Below, in pieces: positions 6,858 to 15,726 of a stretch of DNA of 33,186 bases. Source of the stretch: Brooklawnia sp. Its GTDB lineage: Bacteria; Actinomycetota; Actinomycetes; Propionibacteriales; Propionibacteriaceae. Position 1 is the stretch's first letter. Each line of letters starts with the position of its first letter. Below the pieces are notes generated by a model, which saw only the letters and a list, made by a program, of their open reading frames with translations, ran no database searches and was not told the origin of the DNA. The position numbers were made by a program, and so were the translations under genes. The stretch is taken from the NCBI GenBank assembly GCA_012517115.1, contig JAAYVP010000277.1:1-33186 (forward strand), read 5' to 3'.

Positions 6858-7910
6858 TCAGACGGACACCTTCGCGGGGGACGCCAGGTCGCCCAGCGCA
6901 GTGAGGTGGCGCTCGGCGTCCAGCGCCGCCCGGCATCCGGTGCCCGCGGCGGTGACTGCCTGACGGTAGACATGGTCGACAAGGTCTCCACAGGCGAATA
7001 CCCCGGGCAGGTTCGTGCGCGTCGAGTCGCCGTCGACCAAGACGTAACCCGCGGCGTCCAGATCGACCTGGCCAGCGACCAATTCGGAACGCGGATTGTG
7101 TCCGATTGCCTCGAACAGTCCGTCGACCGCCATCGTGCTGATCTCCCCGGTCTTGGTGTCTCGCAGGGTGAGGGCTGTCAGGTTCTGGTCGCCGGACATG
7201 TCGATGATCTCGGAGTTCCACTTCGGGGTGATCTTCGGGTTGCTGAGGACCCGGTCTGCCATGATCTTGGACGCGCGCAACTCGTCGCGGCGGTGAATCA
7301 GCGTGACCTGGTCGGCGAAGCGGGTCAGGAAGGTGGCTTCTTCGGCTGCCGAGTCGCCACCGCCGACGACAGCGATCTTCTTGTTCTTGAAGAAGAAGCC
7401 GTCGCAGGTGGCGCACCAGCTGACGCCCTTGCCGGAGTACTTCTCCTCAGCCGGGATACCGAGTCGGCGGTAGCCGGAACCCATGGCCAGGATCACTGTG
7501 CGGGCCCGGTAGACATGCCCGTCGGAATCTTCGACGGACTTGATGTCGCCCTCAAGTGCGACACGCACTGCGTCGTCGCTGATCAATTCGGCACCGAAGC
7601 GTTCAGCCTGGGCGCGCATCGCGGCCATCAGGTCCGGTCCCATGATTCCGTCAGGGAAGCCTGGGTAGTTCTCGACTTCGGTGGTGTTCATCAGGGCTCC
7701 ACCAGCATCGATCGAGCCTTCGAGCACCAGTGGGTGCAGTCCGTCACGGGCGCAGTAGATCGCCGCGGTGTAGCCCGCCGGCCCGCTGCCGATGATGATG
7801 ACGTCGCGAACCTCAGACTGCTCGCGCCGGTCCGCAGGTACCGCGGCGTCCGTGGTGTCAATCCGGATACCGGTGGTCAGCCCGCTGACCGCAAACGGGT
7901 TGGACGTCAT
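6858..7910 (-). CDS. trxB: Thioredoxin-disulfide reductase
   Basis: TrxB reduces thioredoxin with NADPH via FAD. The 350-residue protein shows the FAD motif [15 protein letters not shown] (38-52), the redox centre WCATCD (CATC at 166-169), the NADPH-binding [10 protein letters not shown] with the following HRR, and the C-terminal FAD motif VFACGDLVD. Compared with the usual 310-330 residues it has an N-terminal extension of about 35 residues without known function. GAGAGG stands about 10 nt before the ATG, which supports the long start. Its upstream region carries a SigR/SigH-type promoter, the expected control for oxidative-stress induction of trxBA. Confidence 0.96.
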   Translation of the reverse strand: MTSNPFAVSGLTTGIRIDTTDAAVPADRREQSEVRDVIIIGSGPAGYTAAIYCARDGLHPLVLEGSIDAGGALMNTTEVENYPGFPDGIMGPDLMAAMRAQAERFGAELISDDAVRVALEGDIKSVEDSDGHVYRARTVILAMGSGYRRLGIPAEEKYSGKGVSWCATCDGFFFKNKKIAVVGGGDSAAEEATFLTRFADQVTLIHRRDELRASKIMADRVLSNPKITPKWNSEIIDMSGDQNLTALTLRDTKTGEISTMAVDGLFEAIGHNPRSELVAGQVDLDAAGYVLVDGDSTRTNLPGVFACGDLVDHVYRQAVTAAGTGCRAALDAERHLTALGDLASPAKVSV

Positions 7911-7972
7911 CTCGATCGACCTCTCTCGGATCAGGTGGCGACCGGCAGCACGGTCGCGATTACCTCAGCCCC

Positions 7973-7998
7973 AACACGGTGGCTGACCTGGCTATTCC
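7973..7998 (-). promoter_or_regulatory. SigR/SigH-type (thiol-oxidative stress) promoter of trxBA
   Basis: On the minus strand GGAAT (7998-7994) and GTT (7975-7973, in GTTGGGG) are separated by exactly 18 nt, the GGAAT-N18-GTT consensus known for SigR in Streptomyces and SigH in mycobacteria. Transcription would start near 7965, about 55 nt before the trxB ATG. trxBA is a classic target of this sigma factor. The motif is short, but its position ahead of the classic target makes it convincing. Confidence 0.7.
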
Positions 7999-8000
7999 AG

Positions 8001-8485
8001 CACCTCGGCTCTCAGCCTTCGCGCGTAGACCGGAGTCTGGACCTATATAGGACCGACGATAGATAGGCAAATAGTGCCCGATCGTCATCGGGAAAGCTCG
8101 ATGATCGCTTACTCTAGCCATATCTGGCGTCCAGTCTAGAGAGACGAATACTGTTTGATCGACTGTGGTGAGCATGGAAGCCGAGCCCCTCGCACCAACT
8201 GCTGGCCGATCCACTCGTGGCAGACCAACCAGACCATCACCCGTCAACCCAGATATGGGCGCTGCAGGCCTGTCCTCTCCGGTCAAGGTCGGCTTGGTCG
8301 AGCGAGCGTCCGTCAGAGGAACCGGTCTGTGCATGCAGAAGATTTGTTCTGTGACTGTCCACGACGAATGATTAGCAATCTCACGCAGCAATCTGGACAC
8401 GGGCAGACTGGGTACCAGCAGGGGCATGAAGCAACGCCATCGTAGGCAATGCAGTGATGTCCACACCCCAGACCACGAGGTGCCA
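8001..8485. other. Gene-free stretch between trxB and glpD
   Basis: No recognisable gene was found in nearly 500 bp. Short ORFs on both strands (the longest plus-strand one at 8155-8445) resemble no family I know and look like chance frames. There is a 10-bp palindrome CCTATATAGG at 8042-8051. In M. tuberculosis, as I recall it, sigM and Rv3912 lie next to trxB on this side; nothing here resembles them. It probably holds the glpD promoter, which I could not pin down. Confidence 0.5.
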
Positions 8486-10213
8486 ATGGGTAACCGCCTG
8501 AATCCAGCACAACGCCAACAACACTTGAACGCGCTCGCCAATGAGGACTTTGACGTCGTGGTGATCGGTGGCGGCGTGACAGGTGCCGGGGTCGCGCTCG
8601 ACTCCGCGTCCCGAGGACTGAAAACGGCGGTGATCGAGGCCCAGGACTGGGCCGCCGGGGCCTCAGGCAGAACATCTCGCCTGGTGGTCGGCGGACTGCG
8701 GTACCTATACCTCTGCGACTTCGGCTTTGTGGCCGAATCGATCCGCGAGCGTGGGTTGCTGGTCAGCAGCATCGCCCCACATCTGGTCAAGCCGCAGCCC
8801 TTCCTCTGGCCGATGCGGGAGAGCCGAGCAGAGCGCGCCAAGGCCGCCGCCGCCATCGGGGTCTTCGACCTGCTCACCCGCACGGTTGGGCGCGGCACGC
8901 TGCCACCGCATCGTCAACTCAGCCGCGAGGCGGCGCTGAAGCTGGCGCCAGACCTGCGACTCGAAGGGGCCAACGGCGCGATCGAGTTCCATGACGCGCG
9001 AGTGGACGACGCCCGGCTGGTCATCACCTTGGTGCGCACCGCGGCAGAGTACGGTGCCTGCGCGGTCAGCCGGGCCGAGGTGGTACGGATGACCAGGGCT
9101 GAGGACGCCCCGGTCACCGGGGTGATCGTCCGCGACCTGGAGACCGGCAACGAACTCCAGGTGCGCACTCGGGGTGTCATCATTGCGACCGGCGTGTGGA
9201 CGCAGCACACCCAGGCGCTGGCGCGGGCCGACTCTGGACTGCGAGTGCTGGCGTCCAAAGGCATTCACCTAGTGGTACCCAAGGACCGCATCAACGCCCA
9301 AACCGGCATCTTCCTGCGGACCAGGGAATCAGCTATCGGGATCATCCCGATGCTCGACCACTGGATTATTGGCAGCACCGACAGCGCCTGGCACCAATCG
9401 CTGCTTCATCCTGTCCCGACCCGAGCCGAAGTCGACAAGTTGCTCCACCAGATCAATCCGGTGCTCGCCAGGCCACTCGCGCATGGCGAAATCTGTGGTT
9501 GCTACGCGGGGCTGCGTCCGTTGCTGCAGCACCGCTTCGACAACGACTCACGCACCACCAGGATCAGCCGGGAGCATGGCGTGGCGCAGGTCGCCCCAGG
9601 CATCGTCTGCGTAGCTGGTGGGAAGCTGACCACCTATCGGCTGATGGCTGTCCAGGCAGTGGACTTCTTACTCAGACGAGCGGAGGCGGCCAAGCACCCA
9701 TCGGTCACCGACCGCACGCCACTGCTGGGCGCCCAAGGCATTCAGGCGATGACGAACCAGTCCGAGCGAATCGGCACCATCTACGGCTGGGACGCGGGGA
9801 CGATGCAACACCTGCTGGAGCGTTACGGCGGCGAACTGCCCGAACTGCTCGAGATGGTCGACGCCGACCTAACCTTGGCGGCACCCCTGCAAGCCGCGCC
9901 AGAGTACTTACGGGTCGAAGTGGCCCGGGCGTGCGTTGCCGAGGGCGTCCTCCACCTGGAGGACATCCTCGCCCAGCGTCTGCGACTGAACCTGGACTAC
10001 CTGGATCGAGGTGCCGGGGCGGTGGACGAGGTGGTTGCGATCGCCGGGCCGTTGCTCGGCTGGAGCGCACAGCGCTGTACCCAAGAGAAGCAGAACTACT
10101 TAGCCCGAGTATCGGCAGAGCGGGCGGCCGAGCAGGCGACCACCGACGAGATGGCGGTGACGAGACGGCGGCAGGCCGCTGACATCGTGACCTCGGGCTT
10201 GGCGGGGGTCTGA
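8486..10213 (+). CDS. glpD: Glycerol-3-phosphate dehydrogenase (FAD-dependent)
   Basis: GlpD oxidises sn-glycerol 3-phosphate to dihydroxyacetone phosphate and passes electrons to quinone at the membrane. The protein (575 residues from this start) has the N-terminal FAD motif VVIGGGVTGAGVALD (about 25-39), SGRTSRLVVGGLRYL, EFHDARVDDARLV, ASKGIHLVVP, GSTDSAWHQ and YAGLRPLL, followed by the C-terminal helical domain. I chose ATG 8486 because GAGG stands 5 nt upstream and the FAD fold starts soon after; ATG 8426 would add 20 unconserved residues. No glpF or glpK lies nearby, so it appears to be a single-gene insertion in the trxB-pseudokinase interval. It is convergent with the pseudokinase gene. 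Confidence 0.9.
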   Translation: MGNRLNPAQRQQHLNALANEDFDVVVIGGGVTGAGVALDSASRGLKTAVIEAQDWAAGASGRTSRLVVGGLRYLYLCDFGFVAESIRERGLLVSSIAPHLVKPQPFLWPMRESRAERAKAAAAIGVFDLLTRTVGRGTLPPHRQLSREAALKLAPDLRLEGANGAIEFHDARVDDARLVITLVRTAAEYGACAVSRAEVVRMTRAEDAPVTGVIVRDLETGNELQVRTRGVIIATGVWTQHTQALARADSGLRVLASKGIHLVVPKDRINAQTGIFLRTRESAIGIIPMLDHWIIGSTDSAWHQSLLHPVPTRAEVDKLLHQINPVLARPLAHGEICGCYAGLRPLLQHRFDNDSRTTRISREHGVAQVAPGIVCVAGGKLTTYRLMAVQAVDFLLRRAEAAKHPSVTDRTPLLGAQGIQAMTNQSERIGTIYGWDAGTMQHLLERYGGELPELLEMVDADLTLAAPLQAAPEYLRVEVARACVAEGVLHLEDILAQRLRLNLDYLDRGAGAVDEVVAIAGPLLGWSAQRCTQEKQNYLARVSAERAAEQATTDEMAVTRRRQAADIVTSGLAGV

Positions 10214-10234
10214 TGAGTCAGCCTCGACTGCTCA
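10214..10234. terminator. Small hairpin between convergent glpD and the pseudokinase gene
   Basis: TGAG-CAG pairs with CTG-CTCA, with one bulged T and a 6-nt loop, in the 18-bp space between the two stop codons and overlapping the second. It is weak and has no U-tract, but its position suits a bidirectional terminator. Confidence 0.25.
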
Positions 10235-12100
10235 CCGGTTGATGTACGCCTCCGCGATGCCTGACCGGTACAACCCCGCCCCCACCGAGGGCAACTCGGT
10301 TAAGTAAACCATCACCCAGCGCGTCGTCACCGTCTGTTCTGGGGTGAGGACAACCTGCAGGCCCGCCGCCGGGTCGCTGGCAACCACGCGCCACTCGTCA
10401 ACGGAGTTCATCGGCGGTCGGCTGCTGGTGGGGTCCGACTCGATCGGCACCATCAGCTGCAGCGCGGTGGGTTGGTTGTCGAGGATCAGTGAGACGCTGG
10501 CCACCGAAGCCTCCCGGCCGAGGTCGAAGACCATACCGGCGCCCGGCTTCAGGCCGCCAAAGCGCGGATTGCCGATATAGGTGAGGGTGCGCCACACGGT
10601 GGACGGGTCGCCGTCGGCGGCATAATGCGCCTGATCGGTGTTCTCGTTCTGAGACCCGCCATCGGCGATCGGATCGAAGTCGAAGGCCGAGACGATTTCG
10701 ATCGGTTCCGGCGTGGCCGCGCTAGATTCGGCGGTCGGCTCATCCGAACCGAAGCCCGTCCAGTCGCAGCCGCGCACCTGCAGCACCACCAGCGCCACCA
10801 CTACGAATCCGACCAAGATCAGGATCCAGCGGCGTCCTAGCGTGCCGGTCGGCTTCGCAGGTTGTCGTGGCGGGGCTGGCACCGGACGCGGCCGGGTGGC
10901 CGAGGCGGATTCCGCTGGCGGCTTAGCCGCCGCGGCTTCGGGACGCGACCGTCGCGAAGCCGGCGGGATCTGTCGAGCCGCCGTCGGCTCTTCGTCTGCG
11001 GTGGGCATCGTCCAGCGTTCAGTGGGTGGCTCGTCGACCGCCGGCTGGTCAGGGACGGTGCTGGCTGCCGGGTTGGTGGCATCTGCGCTGGTGGTGCTCG
11101 CCGAGCGGCGATCATTGGTCGGCTCCCAGCCCTGGCTGTTGCGCAGCACCGCGGGGATGGGGCTTGTCGGCATGCCCTGGTGCTCGCGTACCAGACTCTC
11201 CAGTGACTCCTCGGCGCCGGGCATCGAGATCACCCCCGCCAGTGAATCCGCGACATCATCGGCGGTGTGCAAGCTCGGGCCCACCAGTCCGCTCGCCGGG
11301 CGCAGCACGGCCATGGCCACCGCCGAGGCCTCGGGATCGATCTGCCGGTTGAGTTCATGCGGGGCCGGCCAGCCCTGCTCACCTGTTTCGGCATCGGTGG
11401 AGGGGAGGCCGCGGATCGGGGCTGCCGGCAGCCCCCAGTTGGGGCGTTGCGGCAGGCTGGGCGGTACCGGCCAGTGGCCGGTCATGGACGCGTAGAGAAG
11501 TTGCCCCAGCGCGTTGACGTCGATTGCTTCCTGATCGGACCAGCTGAGCTGGTCCTCACCGGCCTGGGGCCGAAGTGCCGCATCAATCAGCAAGCCGACG
11601 ATCTTGATGTTGCCGTTAGCGGTGATGATGACCGAGTCGGGGCTGATCCGCAGATGGAACAGGCCACGGGCGTGCAGCGGCGCCAAGGCGGCGGCGACCT
11701 CATGGACGATGAAGCCCGCCTGTTGGGAGGTCAGCGGGCCGGCAGCCAGCAGAGTCTTCAATGAATCGCCGACCGCATACTCACAGACCACCAGCGACCA
11801 AGGTTCCTGACCGGAGGCCTCCTGGGCGTCCAGCACCCGTAAGAATCGGGAGTCGATCACCGTGGCCGCCCGTCGGGCGGCCTGGAGCACCCACCCCAGC
11901 CTTTCGTCCTCGGGCTCCAGCAGATGCACCAGGACCGGGCGGGACAAGACCTGGTCAACTGCCCGCCAGGTCATCACGCCGTGACTGAACGCCAGCAACG
12001 AATCGAGCCGGTACCGGCCCGACAGAACCAGACCGGCGGTCACCGTCGACAGGTCCAGGCGTCCCGCGGATTCGGCGGCGAACCGATCATCGAACTCCAC
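10232..12100 (-). CDS. Membrane pseudokinase with extracellular discoidin-like domain (MviN-associated type)
   Basis: The 622-residue protein has a kinase-like domain (about 25-290), a Pro/Ala-rich linker, one membrane segment (about 425-443) and an outer domain (about 470-622) resembling F5/8-type carbohydrate-binding folds (DGDPSTVWRT, GMVFDLG). The kinase core is dead: the VAIK lysine position reads VLVHL (56-60), the catalytic HRD loop reads HLRISPD (149-155) and the DFG region reads IVGLLI. This matches the C-terminal half of M. tuberculosis Rv3910, where the same pseudokinase and outer domain are fused to the lipid II flippase MurJ and recruit FhaA. Here the MurJ part is absent. The GTG start has GGGAGG 5-6 nt upstream. 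A role as a peptidoglycan-synthesis scaffold is inferred. Confidence 0.8.
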   Translation of the reverse strand: MEFDDRFAAESAGRLDLSTVTAGLVLSGRYRLDSLLAFSHGVMTWRAVDQVLSRPVLVHLLEPEDERLGWVLQAARRAATVIDSRFLRVLDAQEASGQEPWSLVVCEYAVGDSLKTLLAAGPLTSQQAGFIVHEVAAALAPLHARGLFHLRISPDSVIITANGNIKIVGLLIDAALRPQAGEDQLSWSDQEAIDVNALGQLLYASMTGHWPVPPSLPQRPNWGLPAAPIRGLPSTDAETGEQGWPAPHELNRQIDPEASAVAMAVLRPASGLVGPSLHTADDVADSLAGVISMPGAEESLESLVREHQGMPTSPIPAVLRNSQGWEPTNDRRSASTTSADATNPAASTVPDQPAVDEPPTERWTMPTADEEPTAARQIPPASRRSRPEAAAAKPPAESASATRPRPVPAPPRQPAKPTGTLGRRWILILVGFVVVALVVLQVRGCDWTGFGSDEPTAESSAATPEPIEIVSAFDFDPIADGGSQNENTDQAHYAADGDPSTVWRTLTYIGNPRFGGLKPGAGMVFDLGREASVASVSLILDNQPTALQLMVPIESDPTSSRPPMNSVDEWRVVASDPAAGLQVVLTPEQTVTTRWVMVYLTELPSVGAGLYRSGIAEAYINR

Positions 12101-12109
12101 GCGGCCTCC

Positions 12110-12207
12110 CTACTTGAACGGTCTCGGCTGGGCACGTCCTGCCAAAGCCAGCACCAGTACAGTACCGCCCCAGCTGGCCTGCGGAGAACTGGTCGGCGGA
12201 GCCGAGT
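12110..12207 (-). other. Short gap with a possible tail remnant of murJ
   Basis: In the 107-bp gap between the DUF6049 gene and the pseudokinase gene, one minus-strand frame reads WGGTVLVLALAGRAQ and then a short basic tail ending at a TAG 9 nt before the pseudokinase start. This looks like the end of a last membrane helix, as expected at the end of MurJ. The stretch is too short for a homology claim and could be chance. Confidence 0.2.
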
Positions 12208-14193
12208 TCAGGCCTCGCGGTGCTCTCGGCGTACCTGTCTGATCCGCATAGCCGTTGCCGCCAGCAGTACCGCACCTGATCCCACAATGAGCAGCCACGA
12301 GACCCGGCCAGCCTCAGTGCCGGTGACAAGAAAGCTGATCGGTTTACCGATCGGGTGCCCACTGGGAGTGACAAGCTGGGCCCGCACCTCGACCCGGCCG
12401 TTGCCATAGGTGTGCGGTTGCACTCGGACGGTGGCCGAGTCGCCGGGCCGAACTGTGAACACCTCGGAGTGGTCGACCTTGATGCGCAGCGGGTTCTCGG
12501 AGTTGAAGTGCACCCGTACTTGTACGGTTCGGGTGCCGTGATTGACCACCGTCACCGGAAGCTGGTTGTCGTCGGCCGACGTGGTCACCCAGTCGCTGAC
12601 CCGAAGTTCCAGGACGCCCGAGTCGAGCAATTGCGCGGCTGGGGCCGTCACATCGGCCAGCCAGTCGGCCTGCGCGCGGGCGTCGCGTCCGAAACAGGTC
12701 GACCAGCCCGTGGCCACCACACCGCCTATCGGCTCGGTCACCTCATCGTTGGAGGTGAGCAACTCCTCCCAAGCGTCCAACGATGCGAAGGCATGGTCGG
12801 TCGCCTGCAACAGTTCCTCGGGTGCCGAAATCTCGCCCACTTCGCTGAGCAGCAGCGGATCGGGCTGCGGATGGGCCTCAAGCAGGTCAGAGACCAGCAA
12901 CCGGGTGCGCCAAGGCTGGGTGTTCGACTCGAGAGCGGCCTGGGCGGTGGAATCGACGACCGAAACCAGCACCAGGTTCTCTTGCGCGGCGACCAGCTGA
13001 GCACTGAGCAGCAGTCCACGAAGTTGGACGGCGCTGTCGCCGTCTCGCGCAGTGACGCCCGCCACCCGCAGCAGCCGAACATCGCCCTCGGCTTGCACCA
13101 TCGCGTCGCCGTCGAGGTTGCTGGCCAGCACCAGCCACGGATCCAGGTCGGCCAGCATGGCCACCGAGGCAGCGGTCACCTCGCCGCCAGCTGGCACCAC
13201 GACTAGGGGCAACTCGGCCAGCGGACGCTCGCCGACCGACGAATGCTGGGTACGCAGCAGGATGTCATCTCGGCCAGCGCCAGCCACAGCCGCCACATCG
13301 ACCGAACCCGTGACGGCGCGGGCGAGGCGTCCGGTTTGGGCCAACTGGTCCACCCGGGCAAGCCAGGCGCGGGCGGCCGCAGCCACGGCCGGGCTGCCGT
13401 CGACGAGGGTGCCGCTGGCGTGCTGGATGCGGTAGCCGCCAGCCAGCGCCTGCACTTCGTCATAGAGGACGGGGTCGATGACGCTCAGCACCCCTTCCTG
13501 CGAGCCCAGCGTCAGTAGCGCGTCAAGTCGTCCACTCAGTTCGACGGCCAGGGAATCGTCGGCAAAAACCGCCGGCTCACCCTCCGCGGCGACCAGCGGC
13601 AGCAGGCTCGGCCGGTTGTTAAGCACCACGATGGTGGCCGTGTTGACGGTGGCCGTGCCGGGATAGGCGATCGGTGCAGTGGCGCGTCCGAGCAACCGAT
13701 AGCCATCGCCGGACGACCAGCCGAAGACCTCCACCCCGACTAGGTATGCGGCGGCAGGTTGGCTGAGCCAGGTTTGCTCGCTGACCTGCGGGCCGAATTC
13801 GGCGGTCACTGAGAACTCGGCCGAGGCACCCGGCTCAAGGGGTTCACCGTCTCGGATCAATTGGTGCGCGGACGCTGATTGGAGCACCGCGCCGCCCGGC
13901 TCTGGGTCTTCGATTGCGGCGGTCAGTCGCGCCAGTGTCACGATGGGCGTGGCATTGCGCCACAGATAGACCGTGACACCCTCCAGGGCCTCGGATGACT
14001 GGTTGGTTACTGTGCCGCTGATCGCCAGTTCGCCACTGGCGCTCAACACCGTGGGGCTGATGGTGGTGAGCATGACCCCCACCTCGCCGGAGGTGACCTG
14101 ACCGCGGGCAGGCAGCGTCGGGACAAGCCCAGCGAGCATCATCAGACCCATCAGCAGGCCGATGAAGCACGCGCTGCGTCGATGCGTGGTCAC
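12208..14193 (-). CDS. DUF6049-type secreted membrane-anchored envelope protein
   Basis: The 661-residue protein has a signal peptide (about 1-32, LLMGLMMLAGLVPTLPARGQ), a large extracellular part and a C-terminal membrane segment (WLLIVGSGAVLLAATAM) with a short basic tail. The N-terminal part reads like an Ig-like domain (LSASGELAISGTVTNQSSEALEGVTVYLW) and the C-terminal part like another (QLPVTVVNHGTRTVQVRVHF). Its place between pcnA and the MviN-type pseudokinase is that of M. tuberculosis Rv3909, a conserved protein of unknown function. The GTG start is preceded by AGGATGG. Association with the pseudokinase at the cell surface is inferred from conserved linkage only. Confidence 0.75.
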   Translation of the reverse strand: MTTHRRSACFIGLLMGLMMLAGLVPTLPARGQVTSGEVGVMLTTISPTVLSASGELAISGTVTNQSSEALEGVTVYLWRNATPIVTLARLTAAIEDPEPGGAVLQSASAHQLIRDGEPLEPGASAEFSVTAEFGPQVSEQTWLSQPAAAYLVGVEVFGWSSGDGYRLLGRATAPIAYPGTATVNTATIVVLNNRPSLLPLVAAEGEPAVFADDSLAVELSGRLDALLTLGSQEGVLSVIDPVLYDEVQALAGGYRIQHASGTLVDGSPAVAAAARAWLARVDQLAQTGRLARAVTGSVDVAAVAGAGRDDILLRTQHSSVGERPLAELPLVVVPAGGEVTAASVAMLADLDPWLVLASNLDGDAMVQAEGDVRLLRVAGVTARDGDSAVQLRGLLLSAQLVAAQENLVLVSVVDSTAQAALESNTQPWRTRLLVSDLLEAHPQPDPLLLSEVGEISAPEELLQATDHAFASLDAWEELLTSNDEVTEPIGGVVATGWSTCFGRDARAQADWLADVTAPAAQLLDSGVLELRVSDWVTTSADDNQLPVTVVNHGTRTVQVRVHFNSENPLRIKVDHSEVFTVRPGDSATVRVQPHTYGNGRVEVRAQLVTPSGHPIGKPISFLVTGTEAGRVSWLLIVGSGAVLLAATAMRIRQVRREHREA

Positions 14194-14226
14194 CGGGCCA
14201 TCCTAGGTGTACAGCGCGGCTGCCCG

Positions 14227-15726
14227 TCAGACGGTCGGCACCGACTGTCGTGCGCCGCCGTCACCCAGCATCCGCAGGTCGACGATGGCAAAGCACAGGG
14301 CGACCAGCAGGATCAGCGCGATCACTCCAAACGCCGCGCTGAAGCCCAGCACCCAGTCGGTGCCAGCGAGCGAGAAGAGCACCGCGGTGATCATGGCGTT
14401 GCCGACGGCGGTGCCGATGCGCTCCGCGACCTGCTTGACCGCCCCGGCGGTGCCGCCGACGGCTGGCGGGATGTGTTGCAAGCTGAGGGTCTGGTTCGAG
14501 GAGTTGATGACCCCGATGGCGTAGCCGGACAGGATCAGCGGCACGGCCAGCCAGGCGTAGTGGATCTGTGCGTCGTCCGCGTCGGTGAATTGCGCCAAGA
14601 CGATGGCGCCGATGATACCGACCAGGTAGACCACGAACGCGATGACGATGTTGCGCCGACCCTTCTCCAGCACGTGCTCACCTGCCCAGATGGACGAGAT
14701 CGCTGACGCGAGCGCGTTCGGCAGCCCGATCAGGCCGACGATCAGGGCCGGTGCGCCGAGCCCGCTTTGCAGGAACAATGCCAGGACGGCGAAGATCGAG
14801 GTGCCGCCGAGGAACTGGGTGCCTGAGACCAAGATGCCGTTGGTGAAGGAACGATAGCCGAACAGGTGGAGGTCGACCATCGGCTCGCGTCCGGAGTTCT
14901 TGTAACCGCGCTCCCAGTAAACCCAGCCCACTAGCAGTGCGACGCCCACGATGAGTAAGAGGAAGCTTGCCGGACGCTTCATCATGAACGGCAGCATGAC
15001 GCACAGCACCACCAGCGACAGCCCGGTCATCCCTACTGGGTCGAGGTCGACGTGAGTGCGGACGTCCTCGCCACGCCGACGAGCCGCCCGGCGGCCGCGT
15101 TCGGCCTCGAACGGCAGCCAGCGAGCCGCCAGCGCGATCGTGATCAGGCCGATCGGCACGTTCCACAGGAAGGATGCCCGCCAGCCTCGGTCGGGCCCGA
15201 GCCAGTCGATCAGTAGACCGGTCAACGAAGGCGCGATCGCGACGGACGCCGAAATCACCACCCCGAACAGGGCGAACGCCCGAGCGCGCTGACGGCCGGA
15301 GAAGTACTCCAGGATCATGCCGTTGACCTGCGGGGACGACACCCCCGCGCCGATGCCCTGGAGCAGCCGCATGGCGTTCAGCAGCACCGGGGTGTGGGCC
15401 AGTGAGCAACCAAGCGAACCCAACGTGAAAAGCCCCACCCCGACCACGAAATATGTGCTGCGTCCAAGAACATCACCAAGGCGGCCGGAGGCCACCAGTA
15501 CCATGCCGAACGCGAGGGCGTAGCCCGACAGCAGCCATTGCAGATCTGACTCGCTGGCACCAATGCCGACTTCGATGCTGGGCAGCGCGACATTGATGGA
15601 ACTAATCGCCATCAGCGCCATGGCCAGGATAGCCAGCAGCGGGATCAGCATCAGTTGCCGGTTGAAGGACCGGTCGATGCCGGGAACGCGGATGGCGTCG
15701 TCCGGGTCCTTGCCCGGGTCACTCAT
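14227..15726 (-). CDS. MFS transporter, DHA2 (14-TM) drug:H+ antiporter type
   Basis: The 499-residue protein has many hydrophobic segments, consistent with 14 membrane helices. It carries the DHA motifs SDLQWLLSGYALAFGMVLVASGRLGDVLGRS (motif A loop GRLGDVLGR) and RLLQGIGAGVSSPQ, typical of DHA2 exporters such as EmrB or QacA. The start is the ATG at 15726, where ATGAGTGA overlaps the pcnA stop by 8 nt; the open frame continues upstream only as a shadow of pcnA. A Nudix gene (mutT4) holds this place in M. tuberculosis. The substrate cannot be told from sequence. Confidence 0.88.
   Translation of the reverse strand: MSDPGKDPDDAIRVPGIDRSFNRQLMLIPLLAILAMALMAISSINVALPSIEVGIGASESDLQWLLSGYALAFGMVLVASGRLGDVLGRSTYFVVGVGLFTLGSLGCSLAHTPVLLNAMRLLQGIGAGVSSPQVNGMILEYFSGRQRARAFALFGVVISASVAIAPSLTGLLIDWLGPDRGWRASFLWNVPIGLITIALAARWLPFEAERGRRAARRRGEDVRTHVDLDPVGMTGLSLVVLCVMLPFMMKRPASFLLLIVGVALLVGWVYWERGYKNSGREPMVDLHLFGYRSFTNGILVSGTQFLGGTSIFAVLALFLQSGLGAPALIVGLIGLPNALASAISSIWAGEHVLEKGRRNIVIAFVVYLVGIIGAIVLAQFTDADDAQIHYAWLAVPLILSGYAIGVINSSNQTLSLQHIPPAVGGTAGAVKQVAERIGTAVGNAMITAVLFSLAGTDWVLGFSAAFGVIALILLVALCFAIVDLRMLGDGGARQSVPTV

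Noticed and set aside
6906-8066. A 386-residue plus-strand open frame opposite trxB
   Set aside because: It is antisense to trxB without any recognised motif or ribosome-binding site.
8155-8445. A 96-residue plus-strand open frame as a possible small gene before glpD
   Set aside because: No ribosome-binding site, no family resemblance and odd composition; retained only as part of the gap entry.
7960-8898. A 312-residue minus-strand open frame across the trxB-glpD gap
   Set aside because: It runs through the SigR-type promoter and antisense to glpD; composition is Ser/Arg/Pro-rich and unlike any family.
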